Assembly: GCA_947095585.1 (NCBI GenBank)
Contig: OX352762.1
Span: 115,908,930 to 115,972,929 of the forward strand
Origin: Nephrocerus scutellatus
Taxonomy: Eukaryota; Arthropoda; Insecta; Diptera; Pipunculidae
Length of the DNA stretch: 64,000 nt
Direction: 5' to 3'
Position 1 is the stretch's first letter. Each line of letters opens with the position of its first letter. Under the pieces are notes generated by a model that ran no database searches, was not told the DNA's origin, and saw only the letters and a list, made by a program, of their open reading frames with translations. This document shows, in pieces, positions 1-12,809 of the stretch. Position numbers and translations under genes: made by a program.

Positions 1-49
1 TTTGTATTTAAGTTCTCAGTCTTTATGTATTACTTATTCCTTGTGGTAG

Positions 50-141
50 ATATTAAAAAAAAGAAAGACTTTGTTTTAATGAAAGCTGCACTGCAACGTT
101 TATTGGAAGAATACGAAGCAGAAAGTGAGATGAGTACATAA
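50..141 (+). CDS. possible terminal exon of a gene entering from the left
   Basis: A pyrimidine-rich tract ends in a good splice acceptor (AG at 48-49). It is followed by about 30 open codons and a TAA at 139-141. The last 20 residues (LMKAALQRLLEEYEAESEM) look like an amphipathic acidic helix. I do not recognise the protein, and the rest of the gene would lie left of the window. A possible polyadenylation signal (AATAAA) is near 513. The stretch is short enough to be open by chance, so this is a candidate only. Confidence 0.3.
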
Positions 142-1015
142 ACTTGTTTTACTGAACCCCTTCAATATCGGTGGCACATGATGAGTATTATATCTCACAA
201 TTAATAGCCAACCTTTAACAACATTACTATGGGATTTCTATCTACTTAATGTAACACATTCACTCATGCTACTTGAGTGTACAAAAGTTGAACATAAACT
301 TTGCCTAATTGTTGGTCGCAGCAATTAAGTTTGTCATTTTTATGGAGGTGTGTCAAGACATCCATAAATATTACATCATTTTTTATTCCTAAATTTTCTT
401 CACTTACGAACTTTCAGTGTCAAAGGCTGCGTAATATATGTTACTAAAATTTGAACTGCACGTAGGTACGAGTATTATAATTATATTCGGATCACTTGAA
501 TTTCTTTAGATGAATAAATATCTGCAAGAAAAACGATATAAAGATTTGACTTTGTACTTTTGAATTTTGTTTACTTTACTGTGGAGACATGAAAACTTTT
601 TTTATTTTTAAAAGATAGTGCTTATAGTCCAGTATTGGCACCATATAAACTTAAGATAGTAAAGCGAAGCTTCTCAGCTCGCCATATGAATAGTTGTAAA
701 TTAGTCTAAAGACAGAATTAGCCTAAAAGGATTTTAGTTTTATGAAAAAAAACTTTTTTTTTTATGCCTTTCCTCTTAAGAATACTCCTATGAATAAAAA
801 ATCTCAAAATTACGCCATCGTAAGACGAGCGCAAAAGAATTGTTAAAAACAAACCCCATCAAATTCTGACTGGTAGAAGCCGAGATATACGAGTGGACAA
901 ACTCACAAACAAACACACGCAGGCTGGAAAATTTTTTTTTTTGGATCTAACTTCAGTTTCCGACCTTTCTTAAAAAAAACAACATCAATTTAAGGAAATC
1001 TTTGGATTCTTTTTA
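142..1015. other. non-coding, AT-rich
   Basis: No convincing exon on either strand. Around 840-930 the text resembles the degenerate 3' regions of old arthropod retroelements (a run about the angle of a query region followed by repeated CAAACA-type triplets), but I cannot assign it to a family. Confidence 0.4.
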
Positions 1016-1365
1016 CTAATTGAACATTTTAGGTATGTTATCGTTAAAATGGCCGCCTCTGGACGTTTTGCAGGAGCCCATCCTTTTGAGGTAATTTTTA
1101 AATACCTTTTCGCAAGTTTCGGGCGTTATCCCGGCTATAAGTTGGCAGATGCTGGTTATTAATGCTCCAACGTTTCGGGACTCTTCGCGTAACCCCACAA
1201 GTGTAACGGTGTTAAGTCGCATTACCTTGGCGGCCTGTTGACATCACCAAAAAGTGAAATAATGAGACCTTGGAACTTTTTACCGAAAACATTTAACGTT
1301 GCACCCGATGTGTGGCAAGTTACGCCATCTTGTTGGTACCACGTGACTCCTACATCCATATATTT
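1016..1365 (-). pseudogene. Tc1/mariner-superfamily transposase, C-terminal remnant
   Basis: Read on the minus strand from 1360, the translation gives WYQQDGVTCHT, then GDVNRPPR, a stop, and CDLTPLHLWGYAKS. After a frameshift it continues SRNVGALITSICQL and ends KRMGSCKTSRGGHFND. The order is that of the C-terminal half of a mariner-like DDE transposase: the middle Asp in QQDGATCHT, then the WPPRSCDLTP-type block, then the terminal RGGHF block that usually reads NGGHFEHL. One in-frame stop, a small deletion in the block before LWGY and one frameshift make it a dead copy. The N-terminal half and terminal repeats are not visible. Family membership is well supported; the exact lineage is not. 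Confidence 0.75.
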
Positions 1366-1499
1366 TTGATTTGATCTAAAAAGTGTCATCCCTTACAATT
1401 AGAAATATAAGGACTATGAATTCTAAACCAAATAAACTATCCACTTAAAGAGCAGATAAATAGCAGAATGAGAAAACGTTTACGAATGGACACATTCAT

Positions 1500-3112
1500 C
1501 ATGATCATATTTGGCTCTACAACCAGTGTACGGTCATGACCTTCCGCAAAAAATCTCTCCACCGGTCCCGATTTCGAGCCAATGTCACACAGTTTTGCAT
1601 CCCTAAACTCAGGTCGTCCTGGTCTACCCCATCCTTCCAGCGTATGCTTGCCCGGCCTTGCTGTCGTGTTCCATAAATCCTCCCGCAAAGGACTTTTCGA
1701 GCAGGATCCTCTTCGCTCATGCGAGCCAGGTCTCCTGCCCACTGGTATGACCATTGTCCTATATAACAGCAGCTTGGATGTTATGGTTAACTTCCTGGAT
1801 TTTAAGAGTCTTGACAGACTAAAGTAGGCTTTGTTGCCTTTGAGCAACCATGAGCGTATTTCTGGTTCCATGATGTTTTCGGCTGCTAAAGTTGACCCGA
1901 GATATTTAAAGGATTGTACTACTTAGAATTCGCGGTCCCGATTTCAATTCAGGGACCAATGCTGGATCTTCTACTCGCAGACGTGGCCACCATGTACTTT
2001 GTTTTGCTCTCATTTATGTGCAGTCCCATATTTCGTGCCGCCGTGGGCGAAAGCTTCCTGTACAGCTCTCTGGTTTCTACCAACGATATCGATGTCGTCT
2101 GCGTAATCCAGTATCTGAATGGACTTATAGAGGATCGTTCCTCTCGCCGTTACGTCAGAGCCACGGATAACTTTCTCTAACGCCAAGTTAAAAAGGACGC
2201 AGGCCAGTCCATCCCCTTGTCGGAGCTCGTTATGAATCTGAATGGGCTTCATAGTGATTCGGATATTTTTACTTGGCTTATAACACTGGTGATAGTCAAC
2301 CTACTTAGTCGTGTCAGTTTAATTTGGATGCCGAACTCTCTCATGGCTTTATAAAGTTTTACTCTGGCTATGCTATCATAGGTGACTTTAAAGTATACAA
2401 AAATATGGTGTAGTGAGTTCTGCAACTCTAGACATTTTTCCAACACCTTCCTAAGGGTGTAAATCTAATCAGTTGCTGATTTGCCTGGGATGAAGCGACA
2501 CTGGTATAGACCAATGATGGCTTTAGCATATGGGGCTATCCAGTCTTATCATTTAATCCCGGGCATTATTATTTCGTCTAAGCTTGGTGACGGCAGCATA
2601 GTGTGGTATTTGTAAAGCCAGCCTCCAATTCCTCAGTTAGTTGGTCATTTAGCAACTCATGAAAGTGCTCTTCGCATCGCTCTAAGATTCCTTTGAAATG
2701 GGCGATCAGATTATCCTCCTTGTCTTTGCAGTATGTGCAACGTGGTGTATATTGCGTCATATCGCAGACTCTTTGGTAGAACTTCTGTGTCTGGTGCGGT
2801 CCTCGCTCTCTGTACTGTTCTAGTTCACGGAGATTCTTCTCCCAGGCTGTTTTCTTTCGCCGATAAACTGTTTTCTTCGGACCTCTTTATATTAATCTTC
2901 GCGTACATTCGTCATCGAACCAGTCGTTCCGATCTCTACGTCTACTGCCTAAGATGGTGACAGCAGTTCTAATGACAGTATTCTTAAGGCGTGTCCATAT
3001 CTCTTCTACGCCCGACATCTCAGCCCCAGAACTTACTCTCCCTGCATTTAGGGCGAGTCCTATTGCTTGACCGTAGTTGTTTCTGGTCTCTTCGTTGCGA
3101 ACACCGTTGGCC
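1500..3112 (-). mobile_element. LINE-A copy 1, non-LTR retrotransposon (degenerate)
   Basis: Minus-strand fragments run in order from 3112 down. First comes a stretch starting NEETRNNYGQAIGLALN, then a reverse transcriptase core with NELRQGDGLACVLFNLALEK and the catalytic box YADDIDIVGR at about 2080-2110. Then comes EPEIRSWLLKGNKAYFSLSR, and the tail SEEDPARKVLCGRIYGTRQQ to NRDRWRDFLRK. The 3' end reads GAGCCAAATATGATCATGATG (reverse complement of about 1500-1520), like the GATGAT tail of the other two copies. Frameshifts and stops break the ORF. The domain order (RT, then C-terminal tail) and the absence of LTRs support a non-LTR element. The text is of the type often labelled jockey- or RTE-like in insect annotations; the clade is uncertain. 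Confidence 0.85.
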
Positions 3113-5385
3113 TATAACCTTCCCTCACCTGCCAATAATATGCATTGAAAATTTGATAAAAATAGCTTAGTAAATGAGAGTTTCCATAAATACCAAGCAA
3201 ACAAAATTTAGTTTTTATTTATATAGATATTATGAATCGCTGAAAGTGTTACTACTATTATGGTTTATGTCTCTGTTAAAAATTTGTGAACCACTGAATT
3301 GGTATACTGGTGATATTACATCACAGATTTAGAGACAATAGTGCGTGAGTGAGTGACAGGGGCAATTGTATAAAGATTAGTATAGAAAAAACCTGGACCG
3401 ACCACTCGGTCCACTGAACAATTTAAATATCGAGGTACGCTACAGTTTAATGCAACATTAGTTCACTCAAATGCTTAAGCCAATGCCTAAGGGCAATTTC
3501 ATTAACGAATTAGGTAACACACAAAGTTTTGTCTGCGACACAGAAATAGAAGAAAAACACACACAAGACACTAATATTTACCATAACACAGTATACACTG
3601 TACAGAAAAATAGTTTTAAGAGCCATTAAATGAGGTTTCCCCGTCCATTTCAGTCAGTCAATGATGAGCATCAAAATATCAAGTTCAAGGTAATCCACAG
3701 ATTCGTCATCATATATTATAGCGAAGTAAGTTTTCGAAGAAGAAAAAATACCACAAATCTATTCATGGCAGATTGACCGAGAGCTGGATAAATATTTGAT
3801 GTTTTTATACAAATTGTACGCCACCAACTATACATAATAAGTACGTAGTTGTAGGGAAGTTCGACTATCACTGATATACAAAAATCTTTTACAATTATTG
3901 CAATGAAGTGCATAGAAACCTTTCCCCCCACAAGGTTTATTCCGATTAACTTTTTCAATCTACCTGCCTTAACACATTGTACGAGTAGTAACTGTGTCAC
4001 TTTCACGAGACGGCACGACTTTTTTATTTTGCGGTAACTTTGGAACCAATGTGCTGTCTGTGGATGTTACAAGTTGTTTGTTGAGTCGCATAGCTTACTA
4101 ATCGTATGCACATGATATCAAAAGAATACACGTACATAATGAAGTTATACGAAGCCACAAGAAAATTTGTTATGAAAGTGGCTATCAGGGATGCATGAGA
4201 AATATCTTGGATTCGGACCAAGAAAAAAATGCACTTGGCTTTAGTATGAAATCCGTCAAATTCGAGGTTTAAACTCGTCGAATGATTGAACCTGTTTACA
4301 TTTTTACATTTATTATAGGACAAGAATCAAAAAACGAGTTTAAAACTATTAGAGTTTCGCAATATTTAATTACAAGAACAAGAGTTCTTGTCATACCGTC
4401 AATCTACACTCACGTAGACCTAATGTCCGATAGCCAAAAGCCCAACGGATCTTTCTTTATATAACTTTGTAAGTCTTCAAGTGTATGTTCGTTGCAATAA
4501 CACTTAACGGTATTGGTAAAACTGAGAAATTTCACGTACTGGCTATGCATTGCCTTACCAAAAAAAGTAGCAGCACATAAGCAAGCGAGCAAAATTCGCG
4601 CTTATTTGTGTTACGCAGAAGGCAAGTAGTGCCTCAAAACGCATATGGCGGTTATTTCGTTTTTCTTTTTGAATCAAAAGTATAAATAATATTTTAATAT
4701 AAAACTATAACTGCAACTGCTTTTGGTTGCGGTAAGCCAATGCAGTTTTTTTTTTGCTATTCCTATCTATATGGCCAATATATGTAATGGTTTTGGCCGT
4801 ATTACGTGCAGTGCACTGAAATTTTGCAATTAACTCAATAAAATGTCTTCATTTCAGTTGACTGGTGTGCATTCTCGCAATATGTACGTTAAAACTGTTC
4901 ATAACTGACAATAAATGGTAATTATAAATAAAGAGTATAACGATTGGCATACAAAGTTGAATATTTTACTAATTTTGCTAACATTAAGCAAGCGCACAGG
5001 ATTGTAATTTGTAAATGTAATCTAACATAGCCTTGAAGAAGTGAATTACTAATCAACTGTCTTCTGAGATACTTTTTTTAAAGCTTTTGACAATTTTCGT
5101 CACAAGGATCTAATCCGAATACATAAAATTAAAGAGCTTCTGTCGAAGAATTTACATGCAGTTCTTTAGAATTGTTTACTACAAAGAAGATACCAGGTGA
5201 AATGTAACACAACAATTACTGGATTGCATGAGAAAAATTCAGACCTCCCACAATGGACTAGTTTTGTACAGCTAAATATTTTATTTCAGTACAGACTCAC
5301 TTATTTAAACGTACAATCATTTGACCACCCCACAAAATCCAATATGTGTTTTTGACAATAGCTAGCTTGTAATTATTCGTTCGCC
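3113..5385. other. non-coding region with one dispersed-repeat edge
   Basis: No exon recognised. The stretch 3112-3180 (GCCTATAACCTTCC onward) recurs at about 15208-15275, so both are edges of a dispersed repeat adjoining LINE debris. The rest, including ORFs around 3716-4323, has AT-rich, low-complexity translations without family resemblance. Confidence 0.4.
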
Positions 5386-5545
5386 GAGTTGGCCGTTCTA
5401 GCAAGACATGGAAAAGGACCATAGAAGAGGAAGCAAGATCCCAGGGGACAGAGTGGCGTCTCTTGAAACCTTAGACGATAAATCGAGTACGTTGGAGGGC
5501 GTTTGTAGAAGCCTTATCTCCCCCGCGGAGTAAAGGAAAGAAAGA
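5386..5545 (+). mobile_element. RTE-like LINE, ORF2 C-terminal scrap
   Basis: The plus-strand translation reads RPSRKTWKRTIEEEARSQGT, then NRVRWRAFVEALSPP. That is the extreme C-terminus common to RTE-type and related LINE reverse transcriptases (a K/RTWxRTxEEE block followed by RVRWRxFVEAL). One stop interrupts it and the upstream RT domain is missing, so it is a 5'-truncated remnant. Confidence 0.65.
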
Positions 5546-5639
5546 AGAATTATTCGTTCGACTTGTCGAGTCTGTACTGTACCAACAAAGTAATCGTATC
5601 AACATTTGCTGATGACACATAAACTAATAGTGCAAGTAT

Positions 5640-6765
5640 GGGAGGAAGAAGCGATGAGAACGATGACGAAGAGGCATCCTATGCCCCATATATAAGAAGG
5701 GAGGTATCACAACGTGCAGCAAGTATCGTGGTATAACGTTGTTGAATTCCGCGTATAAGATTTTCTCCTCTATCCTGACATGACAGCATAGCCCCATATG
5801 CTAAAGTCATCATTGGCCCATATACCAGTCATCCCATGCAAATTAATCAATCCAATTTTCTCCCTTAAGCAGTGTCTATAGTTTCAAAACTCACTACACC
5901 ATCTTTTTATAGACTTTAAAGCCGCCTATGATAGCATAGCCAGAGTAGAATATAAAGTCATGAGAGAATTCGGTATCCCAAATAAACTGACACGACTATG
6001 TAGGTTGACCATGACCAATGTTATAAGCCAAGTAAAAATATCCGGATCACTATCAAGCCAATTCAACATCTATAACGACCTCCGACAAGGGGAGGGACTG
6101 GCCTGTGTCCTCTTCAACCTGGCGTTGGAGAAAGTGATCCGAGACTCTGACGTAACGGCGAGAGGAATAATCCTCTATAAGTCCATTCAGATACTGGCTT
6201 ATGCAGACGTTATTGACATCGTTGGTAGAAACCGAAGAGCTGTACAGGAAGCTTTCATCCAGATCGAGTAGGCGGCACGAAATCTGGGGCTGCAGATTAA
6301 TGAGAGCAAAACAAAGTATACATGGTGGCCACGTCTGCGAGTAGAAGAAGATTTCCAGGACTTGGATGCTTAGCAAAAAGCATTCTGATCTCTTAGCCGC
6401 GTTCGAGAGAAAAGTCTTCCGGAGAATTGTTGGCCCCGTATGTGAGGAAGGACGGTTCTCCGGAACCTACGAGCGTTACCGCGATGTCGACATCGTGAAG
6501 AAAATTAAGCTCGGTAGGCTCCCGTGGGCAGGACACATAGCTCGCAGGAGCGAAGAGGATCCTGCTCGGAAATTCCTTTGAGGTAGGATTTATGGAACAC
6601 GGCAGCGAGGCCGGCCAAACCTACGCTGAAAGGAAGGCGTAGATCAGGACGCCCAGAGTTTAGGAATGCCAAACTGGATGACATCGGCTCGAAATCGGGA
6701 CCGGTGGAGAGACTTTTTGCGGGAGGCCAGGACTGGACCCCGGTTGTTGAGCCAAATATGATGAT
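5640..6765 (+). mobile_element. LINE-A copy 2 (degenerate)
   Basis: It begins near a [23 protein letters not shown] RT motif, passes FKAAYDSIARV-type text, and continues into NDLRQGEGLACVLFNLALEK. The catalytic box here reads YADVIDIVGR, so the second catalytic Asp is replaced by Val. The C-terminal part runs LLAAFERKVFRRIVGPVCEE, then RSEEDPARK and NRDRWRDFLREAR. The 3' end reads GAGCCAAATATGATGATGA at about 6750-6770. It is the same family as the copies at 1500-3112 and 11690-13540, in opposite orientation to the first. Several stops and frameshifts mean it is not active. Confidence 0.85.
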
Positions 6766-6770
6766 GATGA

Positions 6771-8970
6771 TGATCTCAGCTCTAGGGTTTAATCTCCCTT
6801 CATTAATGTAGTGATCGTTTCTGAAGTGCATTCGTGTTGACTCAAAAGTGATTCGCTTTTGCAGTCAGCTCACCAACAAGTCGACGTTGTCACCTCGGTA
6901 TCGGTACGTTCGTACCTTTATCAATTTCGGGTCATAGTGATGTGCTTTATATGGTTGCTAGTGGGTCGTCTATAAGGAGAAAACACAGATGACTTTTTGG
7001 ACATTTTTTCGCGGAAACCCTGTACCCGTAACGACAAAATTCTGATACTTACTATACCATCTCGACAATTGTAATTAGTGTTCTCGAGTAAACTGTGGGT
7101 GCCTGAATACTGGCTCCCCGCCTATTTTTTCGTTAATATCCTAAATAATTTTTTGATTTTCACATAATACTAAGGGCAGGCATTGAGTTCCCATTCGACT
7201 GTTTCAAGGGCTCCCCATTGTCTGCGGAATTCTCTGTAACTGCATTAACGTTTATAAGGCTTATGTTCTAAAATGTGTTTTAAGACCCCTAACAGACCCT
7301 CGATAAGGACGCCCACTTGCCCATCAACGAATATAGCATAGCTCCCTCTTGTTCTCTCTCTCTCTACCCAAGTATTCGGTTCGCATATTACGCGACGTGA
7401 CGTGACATGTGAGGTGTGACGTGAAGTGACTAACATATTTTATTTAGTTATTAATTTTGGAATACCCAGTACTACATGTTATTCCCTCTATTCTAGTAAT
7501 TGCTTACCGCCACTACTAAAATACATTTCAATTTTACAAACATGCTCTGTGATATTTACCGAATTCTAACATTCTCTCCAAAAGCGACGTTCAGAGTAGT
7601 GCTTGCTAAGCACCCTAGTCTTGGTTTCATACGAATATTTTTGTACGACCATTTATGAGCCAGCAGTTAATAAACTAGAATAGGGCATATGTATATAAAT
7701 ATATGAAATATTCAAATAACCTTTCAGATTTTGCTTTTACTTTGTGCAATGTAGCATTATTTTTCCTGGTTAATTGTTAATTGTAATTAACGTATATATG
7801 TACAGCCATCCTAATTAAAAATGTTTTTTATTATATTTTATGAAGAAAATACTTTTATTAATGTTTACATACTCTTACTACTTTTTATTTCGGAGATCTT
7901 ACTGTACTATTATTTTTTTTAATTAAGAGATACTGCAAAATATTACGGATAAAAAAGATTTACGTGCGTACTTAAATAAATGTGTAAGTGGGTTATAACA
8001 TCTTACAAGAATAACAACAATATAAAAAAACTAAAAAGAAATGCCAACAAAAAATAAATTGTTACCATAATCATAATTACGTTATATATTTTGAAAATGC
8101 ACCAATCTGTCGTGTTGTTTTGCAGTAACTGCAGAGGCGTAGTTGGTAGAGGAAATAGACAGAGAAAGATATGGAGAAAAACTTATCTCACGCGATTGTT
8201 TACAATAAAATCTGACAGCGGATTGAACTTGTTTTTCGATTGGCATCACCACAACTCAGCGGTTAATAACCGATAAACACGTTGAAATCATTTCCCATTT
8301 TATCAACAAGCAACAAGGATCTCTCATCTCACATTTATCAATAACAACAAAACTTCCAACTGAAGTTGCAGCATAAACTGTTGCACAGTTTGATCACAAA
8401 CAAAGTTAAAGTAAAAGTAGAAATCAGAAATCAGATGTTTTCGTTTCGTCGTTGTTACCTGATTGACTGAAGCGTGTCGATCGCGCCCGATACACCCACC
8501 TATACACAAACAGTGAGCGTGCAACGTTGATGTGAATACCTACTCGTACCTAAGAAATACTTTCGATTTCAACTTCGCATGAATGATACCACCACACCAT
8601 TTTTAATGTAATTTAGCTAACCACTTGGCTTAAGATTGTTGTTAAAAAATTATTGTACCCTATATCGGAAATTTTTTTTACGTGAAACGTCTTTAAAATC
8701 GAAACATGGGGGTACATGAACAAAAATTGGAGCGTAACGAAAAGTTCTATATCATATTGCCTTAATAATTCCCTTCATTCATGTGTTTGTGAATAGAGTT
8801 TATTTAGATCTTTCGATTTAAGCAAAAATAGTGTATTTTGGACAATATTTATAAGTAAAAATGTAAAGTCAGTCTATAAAAGAAAGTATTAAAATACAAT
8901 ATATCAGACCCAACCGAAAATATAAATTACGGCTATCGTTAGAAAGTGGAGGTTACACACAGATACTCTA
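6771..8970. other. non-coding, AT-rich
   Basis: No gene recognised. Short ORFs (for example 7245-7436 minus and 8091-8276 plus) have no family resemblance. A CGTGACGTGACATGTGAGG-like run near 7390 is a small simple-sequence patch. Confidence 0.4.
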
Positions 8971-9102
8971 ATGTCCGGTGTCAAGCGAGCGAGCCTGTTT
9001 CGGGAGCGTCACAAAACTGCCACGGCACGCAGAGTGAACAACCCCGACTCCGCGAGCACCTCTACCGCTGTGGTACCTGTACCAATGGACATATCGTGTT
9101 AA
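8971..9102 (+). CDS. unrecognised 43-codon ORF in a GC-richer island
   Basis: ATG at 8971 opens a frame starting MSGVKRASLFRERHKTATAR, with a Ser/Thr/Ala/Pro-rich end and TAA at 9100-9102. The stretch is clearly richer in G+C than its AT-rich flanks and uses varied codons, which is why it stands out. I cannot name it. It could be an isolated small gene, a first exon, or the start of a gag-like ORF from an old LTR element. No splice donor or neighbouring domain decides between these. Confidence 0.2.
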   Translation: MSGVKRASLFRERHKTATARRVNNPDSASTSTAVVPVPMDISC

Positions 9103-10076
9103 GGCAAAACCATCTCTACAGAAATCCCAACTGTATGCATACTAATGTGCTGATCAATCCCAAACGCGTCTGTGTTTGTGGGATGTGAATACAGTGTACA
9201 AAAAATAAGCAGTCGGAAAGAGCGAGAAACGTAAGATGTGGTAGTGGGAAACAGAAAAATTGTATATGGATTTTGCTCTTTAGTTGATTACTAATACAAA
9301 AACATTTGGGATTTTTTTAAGCATGAATCTGTGTATTAGCGGAACAGTTGGGCTTTATATAGAGAAGGTTTTGAGTGAAGGTAGCACCCACACATCTGTC
9401 GAAGACGTCTCCGAACTGAGAGATAGAATCAATTTGACCTCCATTATGTGTCCACAGAACCGACAACATTGGGCAATACCACTATACTCGTAGATTAAAC
9501 TTTTACCGGACACATTAATGTTAATATTATCCCTTATGTAATCGTATCGAGAATTGGGGTTGTGTACGAGTATAAGCCACTTGTCTCATCTTCTTCATTG
9601 CAGTATCTGAGCAGGTCTCATCATTGCTGATTCCTTTTTTGTGTAAATGATACTTACAAGTATAGTGTCCTGTTAAGGCTCCACTTAAGATTCTTAGTTC
9701 TTTTTTTTTTTTGATTATCACGAACTCTTTCGCCTTTTTGTGGTTAAAGGGTAGGAATTTCTTTGAGTGTTTTAGACCCTCTATATTTTTTCCAGTAGTT
9801 ATTCGTGCATTTTATTGCCTAGTTTTTACTTGGTACAGTTTTTACTTCGGTGCTATGAATGGAGTTTTACGAAAAAAGTAAACGTTTTTTAACTTTTTCC
9901 CTAAGAGAAAAAACAATTTTTTTCTCAAAACCATAACCAACCAAATTCTGAAGGTAAGACTTTCTATTGTTAGAGCTATTTTACAAGTACATAGTACAAT
10001 TTATTTATCCATGTACTTTTGTTTAACAGTAGTAGTAGTACTTTGTTTTAAACTCTTTTGCGCACAGAAATTTAAG
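9103..10076. other. non-coding
   Basis: AT-rich sequence with no coding domain, RNA gene or repeat that I can identify on either strand. Confidence 0.4.
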
Positions 10077-11125
<1,049 letters not shown>

Positions 11126-11250
11126 GGCCGGATTCCGCAAGCGTGAGTTTTGTTGGGTACCAAAAACTTTCCTCACTCTCTTGTTTTCCATAAGTAACTA
11201 ACAGAATGAATAGATTTATTGGGTAAAACTCACTCTTGCGGAATCGGACC
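11126..11250. mobile_element. 125-bp MITE with ~30-bp terminal inverted repeats
   Basis: The left end reads GGCCGGATTCCGCAAGCGTG. The reverse complement of the right end reads GGTCCGATTCCGCAAGAGTG; the match then continues through a GAGTTTT stretch. The arms are about 30 bp and separated by about 60 bp of AT-rich sequence without coding capacity. This is the structure of a miniature inverted-repeat transposable element. No clear target duplication is visible, so the superfamily is undetermined. Confidence 0.7.
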
Positions 11251-11689
11251 TAAGAATTAGTGTATACCCGACACCTACAGCCACTCCATACCAACTGCTC
11301 TTAAGAAACTAATTATATGGATCGGATTCAGAGAATATTGTTTAGACCTCCCACAATATCCCTTCTCTGTGGGATCGTAGCTCCGCATTTGTTAGAAATT
11401 AACCCTTATTGCTGTTTTGGTGTCATCACGGCTATTCTCTGCCTCTTGCATTTATTTTCCAGATTAAAGTGGGCACATCTTCCGATGGCATGCATCTCTG
11501 CCTTGTGCTGATGTATTTGGTATTCAGTTTCTGACCTAAAGTCTTTCTTGGTGCTTCAAAGTTTTTTTTGAATATACATTTTCGTACCAGATTATCGCAC
11601 CGCATGCTTGCAGTGCAACAAGTACACGTGTTTGAGGGAATTAAAATTGAAAAAGCTTAAACATACTGGCAAAACCCTGACAAATGGTG
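11251..11689. other. non-coding
   Basis: Between the MITE and the third LINE-A copy. One short ORF (11317-11511) has no family resemblance. Confidence 0.35.
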
Positions 11690-12068
11690 TAAAAAAATAT
11701 GGGGTCCCGCACTACACCATATCAAGCAATTCATGAACTAATAGTGCCAGTATGGGAGGTAGAAGCGATGCCATACCAGCGTGGTTTCATCACATGCAAT
11801 TCAACAACTGATCATATTTTCAGTTCTTATCATATCTAGAGTTCCAAAACTCACTTCACTATCTGTTTGTAGACTTTAAAGCCGCCTATGATAGCATAGC
11901 CAGACTAGAACTTTATAAAGCCATGAGATAATTCAACATCAATAACGGGCGTTGAAGAAAGTGATCCGAGACTCTGATATAGCAGCTAGAGGAACATATA
12001 AGTCATTCAAGATACAGGCTTAAGCAAAAGATATTGATGCTATTTGGTAGAAACTTAAAATCTGTACA

Positions 12069-12676
12069 TGAAATGTCTTTGAATTAACGTGAAGACCGCC
12101 AACAGAGGGCATAATTCCACGGTCCTCTTGGGACACGGATTAGTTATACGACAGTCAACGTTCATCTTAGACAGATGTGCCAGTATTAACTCAATGGTTA
12201 AAGAAAGACCCATCTTATATAACTGCCGATCCTTGGTTCACCACAACCGGTTGAAACATGCAACTCCACATAGAGAACATACTCCCACCGGTTGCATCAG
12301 GGGACACTGGCTTACCAAAAAAATTGGTAACACCAGGGGACTACTGATGTACCAATCCTAGTGCTCTACCCGCATTGGGTAGTAAACCACCAGCCACTAC
12401 GTAGGTCAAGCCCAGAACGATACTGGGTCCTTAACCAAAAGTTGACAAAGACTCGACTAACCTCCAAGGAGATCAACCTCATCCGTGGACTTAAACCAAC
12501 GCCCGTAGTATCATAGGCACATTACGGTGCTGCATTTGTACGACTAGGCTGCTAAATACGAAGACAGAGCCCTTCTAGACATTCTAAGTACTAGCAGCCT
12601 TGCCCTATTTATCTGCCGAGCTTACCAAGTATCAAACCCATCGAGGAAGTATGATACAGCGGTCCCCTCGGGGATC
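12069..12676 (-). mobile_element. unclassified 608-bp insert with 12-bp target duplication
   Basis: The target AAAATCTGTACA is present at 12057-12068 and again at 12677-12688, exactly where the LINE-A reading resumes. That marks a 608-bp insertion. On the minus strand the insert ends with GAGGACCGTGGAATTATGCC followed by CCTCTGTTGGCGG; nearly the same end is found at 25265-25315 on the plus strand, so this is a dispersed family. A 12-bp duplication fits target-primed reverse transcription, but I see no poly(A) or simple tail and no RT domain. It may be a SINE-like or truncated LINE 5' unit. The strand given is inferred from the second copy. Confidence 0.6.
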
Positions 12677-12809
12677 AAAATCTGTACAAGAAGCTTTTAG
12701 CCGAATTCATAGGTCGGTACGAATTCTGGGGTTGCACATAAATGAGAGCGACTGCAACTACATGGTAGCAATGGCCGCGAAGAAAATCCAACATTGGTCG
12801 CTCATTTAA

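Noticed and set aside
7245..7436. 63-codon minus-strand ORF
   Set aside because: Its N-terminal part comes from a degenerate GTGACGTGA simple-sequence run and shows no family resemblance.
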